NCBI GenBank assembly: GCA_900315075.1 | Contig: OMXV01000001.1 | Location: 1-64,000 of the forward strand | DNA: 64,000 nucleotides | Direction: 5' to 3' | Source of the DNA: an uncultured Prevotellaceae bacterium | GTDB taxonomy: Bacteria; Bacteroidota; Bacteroidia; Bacteroidales; Bacteroidaceae | Shown: positions 42,733-52,012 of the stretch, one piece after another | Layout of the letters: every line of letters begins with the position of its first letter | Numbering within the stretch: the stretch's first letter is position 1 | Program-made: the position numbers and the translations under genes | Notes under the pieces: model-generated | Told to the model about the DNA's origin: nothing | What the model saw: only the letters and a program-made list of their open reading frames with translations | Database searches by the model: none

Positions 42733-43125
42733 ATGAGTACTTTATTATATCCAGATGAATCTAATAGACTCGTTGGACTTGCGATGCAACTTCATCGGGA
42801 ATTAGGATGTGGATTCAAGGAGAAAGTGTATCAAGATGCATTTGAAGTACTCTTGAAAGAGAATAACATACCATTCGAAAGAGAGAAGCATATATCTTTA
42901 ACTTACCATGGTGTTGTATTACAACATGATTTCTTTTATGACTTCTTTTGTTATGATAAAATCGGAGTTGAAATAAAAGCACTTAATCAGATAACAGGTG
43001 AATTTGAATCACAAATAATCAACTATATTCATGTTGGCAATCACCAACTTGGTTTACTCCTAAACTTTGGGACTACCAGTCTAGAATACAAATTCTTCCC
43101 AAATCGACCGAATTACAGAAGATAG
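42733..43125 (+). CDS. GxxExxY family protein (PD-(D/E)XK-like)
   Basis: A 130-residue protein. The signature is LGCGFKEKVYQDAFEVLL (G-x-x-E-x-x-Y). The conserved second half, HDFFYDFFCYDKIGVEIKAL, has an Asp...Glu-x-Lys arrangement compatible with a PD-(D/E)XK nuclease fold, and NYIHVGNHQLGLLLNFG follows. Biochemical function is unknown. The gene is embedded in repeats with TCACGAATT on its left and AATTCGTGA on its right, and the whole block separates two genes of the threonine pathway. This suggests that the gene travels with, or acts on, the repeats. Start at the ATG directly after the last repeat; an upstream TTG is less likely. Confidence 0.85.
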   Translation: MSTLLYPDESNRLVGLAMQLHRELGCGFKEKVYQDAFEVLLKENNIPFEREKHISLTYHGVVLQHDFFYDFFCYDKIGVEIKALNQITGEFESQIINYIHVGNHQLGLLLNFGTTSLEYKFFPNRPNYRR

Positions 43126-43223
43126 TCATAGTATCATAACAACTGCCTCATTCATATATTATCACGTATTATAGAATTGAAGAATTATTCAGATGACAAA
43201 CAACTCTCCATGATAGAATTACT

Positions 43224-43448
43224 GCAGAAGATAGTCATAGATTCGTGATAAGAATGAAAAGTATTCAAAATAAAAAACTATAATTCGAAAATTCGTGATA
43301 GTAAGTCAAGCAGAGAAGTGAAATTCTATAATTTTAACAATTCGTGATAAAAAACGAGACGAGAAATAAAATTCTATAATTCGAAAATTCGTGATAGTAA
43401 GTCAAGCAGAGAAGTGAAATTCTATAATTCTAACAATTCGTGATAAAA
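43224..43448. repeat. Right-hand repeats of the GxxExxY island (75-bp unit, two copies)
   Basis: Copies at 43278-43352 and 43374-43448 differ at one base; each begins CTATAATTCGAAAATTCGTG and ends AATTCGTGATAAAA. At 43224-43238 the last bases of the GxxExxY gene (GCAGAAGATAGTCAT) are partly duplicated. AATTCGTGA is the inverse of the TCACGAATT of the left-hand repeats. Confidence 0.9.
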
Positions 43449-43527
43449 CAAGTATGAACTGAACAAAATGGAATCAAATAAACTCGTGATATTAGTGACA
43501 CATCACACATTATAAACTCCATCATAT

Positions 43528-44829
43528 ATGAAATACTATAGCACCAATCATCAAGCGCCTCTCGCCACGCTGCGCGAGGCAGTGGTCAAAGGTCTTGCCG
43601 GCGACCGCGGACTATACATGCCCGAAACTATCAAGACACTGCCAAAGGAGTTTTTCGACGGCATCGAGAAACTGTCATTCCAAGAAATCGCCTGCACCGT
43701 TGCCGATGCCTTTTTCGGTGAGGATGTAGAAGCAGACGCCCTTCGAGAAATTGTCTGCGACACCCTCGCATTCGACTGCCCCGTGGTACAGGTAGAAGAG
43801 AACATCTATTCCTTGGAACTCTTCCACGGCCCCACCCTTGCCTTCAAAGATGTTGGCGCCCGATTCATGGCCCGTCTGCTGCAATACTTCATCCGCCAGG
43901 AAGGCAATGAGACCGTGAACGTGCTTGTGGCAACAAGTGGCGACACCGGTTCGGCTGTGGCCAACGGTTTCCTCGGTGTGGAGGGCATCCATGTCTATGT
44001 ACTCTATCCCAAAGGCAAGGTTAGTCCAATTCAAGAATGTCAGTTTACCACTCTTGGTCAGAATATCACCGCTCTGGAAGTAGATGGTGTCTTCGACGAT
44101 TGTCAGGCATTAGTGAAAAAAGCCTTCCTCGACGAAGAGTTGAATCGCCACATGCGGCTTACCAGTGCTAATAGCATCAATGTAGCGCGTTTCCTGCCTC
44201 AGGCATTCTATTATTTCAATGCCTATGCCCGTATGAAAGGATTAGGGCTCTCCGACCACCTTGTTATGTGTGTACCAAGTGGCAACTTCGGCAACATCAC
44301 CGCTGGTCTGTTCGGTCACGCCATGGGTTTGCCTTTCAGTCGCTTTATCGCCGCCAACAATGCCAACGACATCTTCTACCAATATCTCCAAACCGGAGAA
44401 TATCATCCTAAGGCCAGTGTACAAACACTTGCCAACGCCATGGATGTAGGCGACCCCAGCAACTTCGCCCGTGTCTATGACCTCTATGGAGGCAGCCATG
44501 AACGTATTACCTCGCTTATCAGCGGTGCCACATATAGCGATGAGCAGATTCGCAAGACAATGGCAGCCTGCTATGGTGCCACTGGCTACATTCTCGACCC
44601 CCACGGTGCTTGTGGCTACCGTGCTTTACGAGAGCTGTTACAAGAAGGTGAGACAGGCGTATTCTGCGAGACAGCTCATCCTGCCAAATTCAAGGAGAAA
44701 GTGGATGAAATCATCGGTATCGACGTTGAAATACCTGAGCGTCTCGCCGCTTTCATGAAAGGTGAGAAGCAGAGCGTGGGCATATCCAAGGAGTTTGAAG
44801 ACTTCAAGACATACCTTCTGTCTATCTAA
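43528..44829 (+). CDS. thrC: Threonine synthase
   Basis: A 433-residue PLP enzyme that converts O-phospho-homoserine to threonine. The N-terminus (MKYYSTNHQAPLATLREAV) and the PLP-lysine motif GPTLAFKDVGARFMARLL (Lys107) are those of the longer thrC class; VLVATSGDTGSAVANGF binds the phosphate. The length is normal. It would follow the ApgM-like gene directly, but the GxxExxY repeat island adds 1.3 kb in between, and no consensus promoter was found immediately upstream. Expression may therefore depend on read-through or on sequences in the repeats. Confidence 0.96.
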   Translation: MKYYSTNHQAPLATLREAVVKGLAGDRGLYMPETIKTLPKEFFDGIEKLSFQEIACTVADAFFGEDVEADALREIVCDTLAFDCPVVQVEENIYSLELFHGPTLAFKDVGARFMARLLQYFIRQEGNETVNVLVATSGDTGSAVANGFLGVEGIHVYVLYPKGKVSPIQECQFTTLGQNITALEVDGVFDDCQALVKKAFLDEELNRHMRLTSANSINVARFLPQAFYYFNAYARMKGLGLSDHLVMCVPSGNFGNITAGLFGHAMGLPFSRFIAANNANDIFYQYLQTGEYHPKASVQTLANAMDVGDPSNFARVYDLYGGSHERITSLISGATYSDEQIRKTMAACYGATGYILDPHGACGYRALRELLQEGETGVFCETAHPAKFKEKVDEIIGIDVEIPERLAAFMKGEKQSVGISKEFEDFKTYLLSI

Positions 44830-44866
44830 ATTCAGGAGTTAAAGGGGAATTAAAAGGGCGTTACAA

Positions 44867-44915
44867 TTGAAGATTGAAAATTGAAGATTGAAAATTAAAA
44901 ATTGAAAATTGAAAA
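44867..44915. repeat. 7-bp tandem repeat, 7 units (TTGAARA)
   Basis: Seven consecutive heptamers between thrC and the GH43 gene, followed by degenerate TATCGACATATCG and AACTAACAAC units. Confidence 0.88.
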
Positions 44916-44999
44916 TCATGCCAGAATTTCGGTATATCGACATATCGTTATTTCGACATATCGAATCTACAACTAACATCTAACAACTAACAACCAATC

Positions 45000-46640
45000 A
45001 TGACCATTCACAAAATCCTTATCGCTGCCGCCGGCTGTGCAATGATGCTGACAGCATGCAGCACAAAAGAAAACGAAAGCCAAATGAATGAACTGACCAC
45101 CGTTGGCAACCCCTACCTCCCACTATGGGAGCACATCCCCGATGGCGAGCCTTACGTTTTTGAAGACCCCGACCAACCAGGGAAATATCGTGTATATATC
45201 TATGGCTCTCACGATAATTTGGTGACCGAATACTGTGGACGTGACCAAGTGGTATGGTCGGCTCCTGTCGACAGTCTCAACCGCTGGCGCTACGACGGAG
45301 TCATCTTTAGCGTAGATAAAAACGCCAAAGGCGAAGCTCTCGATGCAGAGGGGAAAGCCGATGTGCTTTACGCCCCCGACGTGACATTAGTGACCGCTCC
45401 AAATGGTAAGAAGACCTACTACCTCTATCCCAACGACCAGGCAGGAGGGCGCAATGGACTGATTGCCAAAAGCGACAGGCCCGATGGTCCCTTCGAAGTG
45501 TGCAACTGGAGCAAGGACAACCCCAACGAAGCCGACGGTGTGCTACGCTTCGACCCAGCCGTGTTCGTCGATGACGATGGACGCATCTATGGATACTGGG
45601 GGTTTGAACGCTCCTACGCTGCCGAACTCGACCCTGCCACCATGGCGACGGTAAAACCTGGAACAAAGATTGTGGAAGACATGATTTCAGGCCGCAACCA
45701 ACCAGGAAAATTCCGTTTCTTCGAGGCATCTTCCATCCGTAAAATCAAAGACAAATACGTTTTTATCTACAGTCGTTTCACTGAGGATGGAGAATTTGGT
45801 CTGCCCACTTCCAACTATACATTGGCGTATGCCTACAGCGACAGTCCATTAGGTCCCTTCACTTATGGTGGAACCATCATCGACGGACGCGCCCGTGAAA
45901 AGGACGAGCAAGGTAATGTGATAGCCTCTGCCACCCCCGATGGCAACACCCATGGCAGTATCTGTGAAATCAACGGACAGTGGTATGTGTTCTACCACCG
46001 CCAGACAGGCACCGACGAATATGCCCGCCAGGCCATGGTAGCCCCCATCACTGTAAAGGTGGAAGAAGGAGCCGGTGGTAAAGTGGAAATCTCCGAGGGT
46101 GAATACAACTCCAATGGTTTCGCCCTGGAAGGACTAAACCCCTTCGAGCGTCATTCCGCAGGTATTGCCTGTTGGCACACAGGTCCGAAGCCAGCCATCC
46201 ATGAATGGCCCAACAACACATTCTTCGGCTCATACATTGCCTCCAGTTATGGCACCGACGACAAGTTTAAGGCCCCCTACGACCTACGTAACAACACCAA
46301 TCTTGTGGTCAACAACACCGATGGCTCTATTGTGGGCTACAAATACTTCCTCTTTGATGCAAAACGTCTGACCGACAAATTGCAGTTACTTCTGCGTCTT
46401 ATCCCTGAGGGAATCGATGGCACCATCGAAATCATGTGCGATCGTCCATGGGCATCACAAGGCGGAAAATCTCTCGGCAAAATCACTCTCAAAGCCAATA
46501 TGCCCAAGACATCTACAGAGATGGCTTGCCCCATTGCCAATCCTTCTACTCTTGCAGGCAAACATGCCATCTATTTCATATTCTCCTCCGACACCAAAGA
46601 GAAATCTCTCTGCTCTTTAGAGGATTTGGTGTTTGAGTAG
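45000..46640 (+). CDS. GH43-family glycoside hydrolase lipoprotein
   Basis: A 546-residue lipoprotein enzyme (lipobox MLTAC, Cys20, then STKENES). The five-bladed propeller (about 30-370) shows NPYLPLWEHIPDGEPYVFED, LYAPDVTLV (second conserved Asp), FRFFEASSIRKIKDKYVFIYS (probable general-acid Glu) and GNTHGSICEINGQWYVFYHR (conserved His), as in GH43 arabinofuranosidases/xylosidases. The C-terminal 130 residues form a beta-sandwich that resembles a CBM6-like module. The likely role is trimming arabinose or xylose side chains from hemicellulose. No SusCD pair is adjacent; the other xylan-type enzyme is at the window start. Substrate is inference. Confidence 0.88.
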   Translation: MTIHKILIAAAGCAMMLTACSTKENESQMNELTTVGNPYLPLWEHIPDGEPYVFEDPDQPGKYRVYIYGSHDNLVTEYCGRDQVVWSAPVDSLNRWRYDGVIFSVDKNAKGEALDAEGKADVLYAPDVTLVTAPNGKKTYYLYPNDQAGGRNGLIAKSDRPDGPFEVCNWSKDNPNEADGVLRFDPAVFVDDDGRIYGYWGFERSYAAELDPATMATVKPGTKIVEDMISGRNQPGKFRFFEASSIRKIKDKYVFIYSRFTEDGEFGLPTSNYTLAYAYSDSPLGPFTYGGTIIDGRAREKDEQGNVIASATPDGNTHGSICEINGQWYVFYHRQTGTDEYARQAMVAPITVKVEEGAGGKVEISEGEYNSNGFALEGLNPFERHSAGIACWHTGPKPAIHEWPNNTFFGSYIASSYGTDDKFKAPYDLRNNTNLVVNNTDGSIVGYKYFLFDAKRLTDKLQLLLRLIPEGIDGTIEIMCDRPWASQGGKSLGKITLKANMPKTSTEMACPIANPSTLAGKHAIYFIFSSDTKEKSLCSLEDLVFE

Positions 46641-46678
46641 TGTGGGAGTAACTACGGATTTTCTGATTTTTCTAAGAA

Positions 46679-46843
46679 ATGAACTTGAGAACAGGCACGT
46701 GGCTCTCAGAGCAGATGGACCACAAAATCTGTACCGTTTCACGCTGGATGACCAACAAGGTGCAGCCATCAGTGGGGCAACTCAACGAGATAGCACGCCA
46801 CCTCGATGTGGACGTGAAAGAACTATTGGTGTCGTCGAAATAA
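46679..46843 (+). pseudogene. Truncated or frameshifted XRE-family regulator
   Basis: A 54-codon frame (MNLRTGTWLSEQMDHKIC followed by TVSRWMTNKVQPSVGQLNEI and ARHLDVDVKELLVSSK) corresponding to helices 2-5 of a Cro/C1-type HTH protein. Helix 1 is missing. In the -1 frame just upstream, FLIFLRNELENR could be the lost helix, so a single frameshift near 46695 is possible. Similar small regulators precede restriction-modification genes and limit their expression; this one ends 8 bases before the type IIG gene. Whether it is functional is unclear. Confidence 0.6.
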
Positions 46844-46851
46844 TATGATAT

Positions 46852-49800
46852 ATGATGGAGAACAACGAATTGCGCCCAAGCCAGGCTGTAAACAAAGTGT
46901 ATCTGAAACAGTCTATAAAAGAAACTGAGATCATACGTTTCAAAGAAGCGATGCAGAAAATGCTGAAGAACGTAAATGCGAACGAAAGTGAGGAGTACAA
47001 CAAAAATCTTGTTATGGAATTCCTTTCAAATGCATTTTATAAAAACACCAATGCCATTAACACTAAGGGGAAAACAGACGCAGCAATTTATGCTTCTTCT
47101 GATTCAATAAATAGTAATATTCTCGTACTTATAGAGGCAAAAGGACCTGGACGCCCTGATATGGCCAAGCGTACGGAGTTGAATTGTAAAGCTCTGCATG
47201 AACTTATACTCTATTATATCCGTGAGGAAGAAAATCATCATAATACAGAGGTTAAACATCTCATCATTACAAATTGCTATGAGTGGTTTGTATTCGACAA
47301 AACTTGTTTCTACCGTCTGTTCTTAGCCAATAAAAAATTCACCAAGGAAGTGATTGATGCCGACCGTGAAAACACAACGGATTATGTCTATGAACAGGTA
47401 ATTCGCAAAAAGGTGGAAGAGGTAAAGCACAGACTAAAATACACCTATTTCAATCTATCTGATTATAAAGAGAAATTGAATGATGTTACTATAATCACCT
47501 CACGGAATTTTATATCCATCTATAAGTTGCTTTCACCTACACATCTGCTGAAGTTACCTTTCCGAAATGACCATAACGCCCTGAACCGTGCGTTCTACAA
47601 CGAATTGCTTTACATTATGGGTGTAGAAGAGGTCACGGATGACAAGGTAAAGAAAATCAAACGCTTGAAGTCAAAACGGCAACCCTACTCGATGGTTGAG
47701 CAAGCAATCTCACATTTAGATGGATATGACCTTTACGAAGAACAAGAACTATTCGATGCGGCGTTAGGACTTGTTCTTATTTGGACGAATAGGCTTCTAT
47801 TCTTAAAACTCTTGGAGTCACAACTTTTTACCTTCAACAAGGGTACAATCTCGAAATTTCTAACAAGTACTCTCATCCCTGATTATGACGTATTGAACGA
47901 CTTGTTTATGAAAGTGTTGACAGTACCAGTAGAACTTCGTGATGAAGAATTTCGCGAAGTATTTAAAGATGTACCTTACTTGAATAGTTCTCTGTTTGAA
48001 AAGTCTGACATGGAGCGGAAGTATTTCCCCGTCAGCGGCATACGCTTAGGTTCTATGGAAGTGATGGCTCAGACTGCGGTCAAGGATGGTAACGGCAAAC
48101 GAATCAAAGGGTCACTTCCAACGCTCGACTATTTGTTCCGTTTTCTTGATTCGTTTGACTTCGGAATAGAGAAACAAGGTGAGGATTGTCCGCTGCGACA
48201 AGAGAGCAAGACCATCATCAACGCATCTGTATTAGGAAAGATTTTCGAGAAGATAAACGGATATAAAGACGGCTCATTTTTCACTCCAGGTTATATTACG
48301 GAGTATATTTGCCGCAAAACTCTGCGCAGAGCCGTTGTGAACCGTTTCAACGAGGTGAAAGGATGGACGTGTACCGATTTCCTTGACCTTTGCGACCAAG
48401 TGAAAACAGACAGGGAAAGCCGTATTGAGGCCAACAAGATTATCAATAGTCTCCGTATCTGTGACCCAGCAGTAGGTAGCGGACACTTCTTGGTGTCAGC
48501 ACTCAACGAACTGATTGCCATCAAAAGTGAGTTGGGTATTCTTCAAGACCACCGAGAAAAGCCAAAACCCATCACTGAATATATCACTGTGGAGAATGAC
48601 GAACTTATTATCACCGATGAGGACGGTGACAACTTTGTATATAATCCTAAAGACCCTCAGAGCCAGCGTGTGCAGGAAACTTTGTTTGAAGAAAAACACA
48701 CCATTATTGAAAATTGCCTCTTTGGCGTAGATCTAAATCCCAAAAGCGTTGAGATATGCCAACTTCGTCTGTGGATAGAATTGCTGAAGAATGCCTATTA
48801 TCATTTGGATAAGCAAACTGGTAAGCGAGTACTGCAGACCCTGCCGAATATTGATATCAATATCAAGTGTGGGAATTCCCTCCTCAATCGGTATCCTCTC
48901 GATACGGACATACGGCAGGTGCTGGCCTCTACAAACCTCACAATTGTGAAATATAAGCAGGATGTGGCCAACTATAAGCGTACTGCTGATAAAAAGGCAA
49001 AGGTTCAGTTGAAACAAGATATTGAAATTATCAAGAAACATCTGAAAAAAGGACTCGGAGAGAAAACGCCGACATACAGAAACTGGCTTTCGGTAGCAAA
49101 GGAACTAAACGACTTGCGACTGAAAGGTTCACTTTTCGGTGATGCCAAGAATAAAAAGGGGCAATATGCCAAGAAACTGGCGCAACTGGAGAAAGAAGAG
49201 GCCAAGCAGAAACGCGTGGTGGATTACATCCGAGACAGCAAGACCTTTGCAAATGCTTTCGAGTGGAGGTGTGAGATTCCAGAAATCCTTGATGACAGAG
49301 GAGCCTTTCAGGGATTCGACGTGATTATAGGCAATCCTCCATACATCAGTTTGGAAAAACTATCCGAAGATGTCAAGGCATACACAAAGATGCATCGGAT
49401 GGACGAAGAAGAACAAAATGAAGTTCCTATCTACAGCACACTTGAATCAAGGGGTGACATTTATAGTCTGTTTGTAGAAAGAGGACTCCATCTACTAAAA
49501 AAGGATGGCCTACTGGCTTATATCCTGCCCAACAAGTGGATGAAGGTTGGATATGGTAAACCTTTACGCAAGTTGTTTCTTGAAAGTAACCTAACAGAGG
49601 TTATAGACTTTGGTGACAATCAGATTTTTGCAGATGCGACGACCTATACATGTATCATCCGTATGACCAAGGCAAAGAGCGCTGGGAAGATTCTTAGTTC
49701 TTCAATCCACAACGTCAACCCAGAGACTTTGGCAGAAGACATTGAGGGAAGGAAAGAAGTGTTTCAAACCAAAGAACTGTCCAGCGGTATATGGATCATC

Positions 49801-50667
49801 TCGTCAAGAGATGATTTTGAAAGGGCAAAAGCGTATAAGGAGAATATGGGGACATTGGAGGACATGGTCGGTCAAGAATCATATAGGGGGCTATTAACCG
49901 GGCTATCAAAAGCATTTAATGTATCTATTGACACTGCTAATAGATTGACTGCTGAACATGCCTCTGCGAAAGAGATTCTTCGCCCCTTCATGCAGGGACG
50001 TGGATTGGTTCCATTTGGAAAGCCAGATACTGCATCCTATCTGCTTTTCATTCCTAAAGGCTTTACAATGAAAGCATTTGGTTTTAATCCTGAGGAAAAG
50101 GAAGACAGAAAGAATCAGCCAAGTGAGGATAAGGCGTGGGAATGGTTTGAACGCACTTATCCGTCCGTTGCTCGTTGGCTGATGCAGTTCAAGAGCGAAG
50201 CATCTAAACGGTCTGACAAAGGCGATTATTGGTGGGAACTACGGGCTTGTGCCTATTACTCACTTTTTTCTCAGTCCAAAATATTCTACCAAACTTTCCA
50301 AGTTCGGCCATGTTTTATATATAGCGATCAATCCGTATTCTGTAATAACTCTATGTGGTTCATTTCCATCAAAGACAAGGCTTTGCTTGCTCTCCTATGT
50401 TCAAACATGGGATGGTGGATGATTTCGAAGTATTGTCCTCAAATACAAAATGGCTATCAATTAATATGGGACAACTTCAAACAGATAAGTGTTCCTTCGG
50501 AATTGCCGCCACGTTTAGGCGAATTAGCCGATTTGCTCATGCAAGATGTTGAATTAGGACGTAACAATGACTACGCTACTCATTTACAAGAAGTCAATGA
50601 AGAAGTTGATAAATTGTATAATGGTGCTATCAGGGGTACTGTATTCTCTAATGGAGAGGTTGTATAA
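46852..50667 (+). CDS. Type IIG restriction-modification enzyme (Eco57I-like)
   Basis: A 1271-residue fused nuclease-methyltransferase. The N-terminal PD-(D/E)XK-like nuclease has Asp76 (KTDAAIY) and ILVLIEAKG (Glu95, Lys97). The methyltransferase core has motif I CDPAVGSGHFLVSAL (Asp538 onward) and motif IV VIIGNPPYISL (Asn828-Tyr831), the N6-adenine type. The C-terminal 400 residues carry a TaqI-like specificity region (YWWELRACAYYSLFSQSKIFYQTF). It should methylate and cut at one recognition site that cannot be read from sequence. It is intact in length. Neighbours are a damaged XRE regulator and RhuM. Confidence 0.9.
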   Translation: MMENNELRPSQAVNKVYLKQSIKETEIIRFKEAMQKMLKNVNANESEEYNKNLVMEFLSNAFYKNTNAINTKGKTDAAIYASSDSINSNILVLIEAKGPGRPDMAKRTELNCKALHELILYYIREEENHHNTEVKHLIITNCYEWFVFDKTCFYRLFLANKKFTKEVIDADRENTTDYVYEQVIRKKVEEVKHRLKYTYFNLSDYKEKLNDVTIITSRNFISIYKLLSPTHLLKLPFRNDHNALNRAFYNELLYIMGVEEVTDDKVKKIKRLKSKRQPYSMVEQAISHLDGYDLYEEQELFDAALGLVLIWTNRLLFLKLLESQLFTFNKGTISKFLTSTLIPDYDVLNDLFMKVLTVPVELRDEEFREVFKDVPYLNSSLFEKSDMERKYFPVSGIRLGSMEVMAQTAVKDGNGKRIKGSLPTLDYLFRFLDSFDFGIEKQGEDCPLRQESKTIINASVLGKIFEKINGYKDGSFFTPGYITEYICRKTLRRAVVNRFNEVKGWTCTDFLDLCDQVKTDRESRIEANKIINSLRICDPAVGSGHFLVSALNELIAIKSELGILQDHREKPKPITEYITVENDELIITDEDGDNFVYNPKDPQSQRVQETLFEEKHTIIENCLFGVDLNPKSVEICQLRLWIELLKNAYYHLDKQTGKRVLQTLPNIDINIKCGNSLLNRYPLDTDIRQVLASTNLTIVKYKQDVANYKRTADKKAKVQLKQDIEIIKKHLKKGLGEKTPTYRNWLSVAKELNDLRLKGSLFGDAKNKKGQYAKKLAQLEKEEAKQKRVVDYIRDSKTFANAFEWRCEIPEILDDRGAFQGFDVIIGNPPYISLEKLSEDVKAYTKMHRMDEEEQNEVPIYSTLESRGDIYSLFVERGLHLLKKDGLLAYILPNKWMKVGYGKPLRKLFLESNLTEVIDFGDNQIFADATTYTCIIRMTKAKSAGKILSSSIHNVNPETLAEDIEGRKEVFQTKELSSGIWIISSRDDFERAKAYKENMGTLEDMVGQESYRGLLTGLSKAFNVSIDTANRLTAEHASAKEILRPFMQGRGLVPFGKPDTASYLLFIPKGFTMKAFGFNPEEKEDRKNQPSEDKAWEWFERTYPSVARWLMQFKSEASKRSDKGDYWWELRACAYYSLFSQSKIFYQTFQVRPCFIYSDQSVFCNNSMWFISIKDKALLALLCSNMGWWMISKYCPQIQNGYQLIWDNFKQISVPSELPPRLGELADLLMQDVELGRNNDYATHLQEVNEEVDKLYNGAIRGTVFSNGEVV

Positions 50668-50713
50668 CTGACAATGAATCACGCGGTTCCGCTGATTATT
50701 TCAAAATATTGAC

Positions 50714-50722
50714 TAATTTTGC
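50714..50722 (+). promoter_or_regulatory. -7 box of the RhuM gene
   Basis: TAATTTTGC, 15 bases before the ATG at 50737, which leaves an almost leaderless message. No clear -33 box. Confidence 0.55.
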
Positions 50723-50736
50723 AAACAAAACGAGAG

Positions 50737-51753
50737 ATGGCAAAACGAAGAGAAATAAGGAATAGTACGGCAGAGTTCTTGATCTTCCAGGCTGAGACAA
50801 AGGAACAAGGTGTTGAGGTTTACTATAAAGACGAAAACATCTGGGCTACGCAGAAAGCGATGGCAACATTGTTCGATGTCAATGTTCCTGCTATCAGTAA
50901 GCATCTGAAGAATATTTTTGAGTCAGGCGAGTTGAAGGATGACTCAGTTGTTTCCAAAATGGAAATAACTGCCTCTGACGGTAAGCACTATCAGACACTA
51001 TTCTATTCACTCGATGCTATCATCGCTGTGGGTTATCGTGTTAATAGCGTCCGTGCCACGCAATTCCGCCAATGGGCAACCAGCATACTAAAGGTTTACG
51101 CTATTCGGGGGTATGTGCTTGACAAGAAGCGTATGGAGAATGGTACGTTTCTAAATGAAGACTATTTCGAGCACCTGTTAGCGGAGATTCGTGAGATACG
51201 TCTTTCCGAGCGTCGTTTCTATCAAAAACTAACGGACATCTATGCTACGAGCATGGATTATAATAAAGACGCGCCTACCACACGTTTGTTCTTCAAAAGG
51301 ATTCAGAACAAGATGCACTATGCTGTTCATGGGCGTACTGCAGCAGAACTGATTGTGGATAGAGCTGATGCCGACAAGGAGCACATGGGACTGACAACAT
51401 GGCAGAATGCTCCAGATGGAAAGATTGTAAAGACGGACGTGTCAATTGCCAAGAACTATCTGAAGCAAATTGAATTAGAGGATATGGGGCGTATTGTTAC
51501 GGCTGTGCTGGAATTTGCAGAAAGCCGAGCCAAGCGCCATATCCCCATGACGATGGAAGATTGGGCTAAACGTATTGATGCCTATTTGAGCAGTGATGAA
51601 CGGCCATTACTTGACAACGCAGGTAGCGTAAGCCATGAAGAGGCTATGCTATACGCTGAGACGGAATTTGAAAAATATCGAATCGTACAAGACCGTCTGT
51701 TCCAAAGTGACTTTGACAAATATTTGGGTGAACTGCCTTTTGATAGCGAGTGA
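50737..51753 (+). CDS. RhuM family protein
   Basis: A 338-residue protein of the RhuM family, common beside type I and other restriction systems. The N-terminal wHTH-like/ORF6N-type region (YKDENIWATQKAMATLFDV and VPAISKHLKNIFESGEL) and LFYSLDAIIAVGYRVNSVRA are diagnostic; ILKVYAIRGYVLDKKRM follows. The C-terminal half contains a Fic/DOC-like or related helical domain in some members, but no HPFx motif is visible here. Function is unproven. It lies 69 bases after the type IIG gene with its own -7 box. The start is chosen downstream of that box. Confidence 0.85.
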   Translation: MAKRREIRNSTAEFLIFQAETKEQGVEVYYKDENIWATQKAMATLFDVNVPAISKHLKNIFESGELKDDSVVSKMEITASDGKHYQTLFYSLDAIIAVGYRVNSVRATQFRQWATSILKVYAIRGYVLDKKRMENGTFLNEDYFEHLLAEIREIRLSERRFYQKLTDIYATSMDYNKDAPTTRLFFKRIQNKMHYAVHGRTAAELIVDRADADKEHMGLTTWQNAPDGKIVKTDVSIAKNYLKQIELEDMGRIVTAVLEFAESRAKRHIPMTMEDWAKRIDAYLSSDERPLLDNAGSVSHEEAMLYAETEFEKYRIVQDRLFQSDFDKYLGELPFDSE

Positions 51754-51954
51754 GAATTCCCTAATCTGCTTATATACAAAGAATAGCAAGAATTCTTTTA
51801 AAGTTATAAAAAGAACAGTTCCTAAATGGGGTTGACGCGGAGGGAAAGGACGTAGGAGTAATTTCACTTGCGAAAGTTGTATTTGTATTTTTTTACAGAG
51901 ATTTGCCCATAACAGAAACAACTAATTTTTTCAGCAGAATTTGGCTCTCTTTTT

Positions 51955-51987
51955 TTTGGTAGATTTGAATTATTTGTGTATATTTGT
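51955..51987 (+). promoter_or_regulatory. Promoter of the C10 protease gene
   Basis: TTTG at 51955-51958, a 21-base spacer, TATATTTG at 51980-51987. The rest of the 259-base gap before the gene shows nothing notable. Confidence 0.65.
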
Positions 51988-52012
51988 CGAATAATCCTAA
52001 ACCTAACTAATT

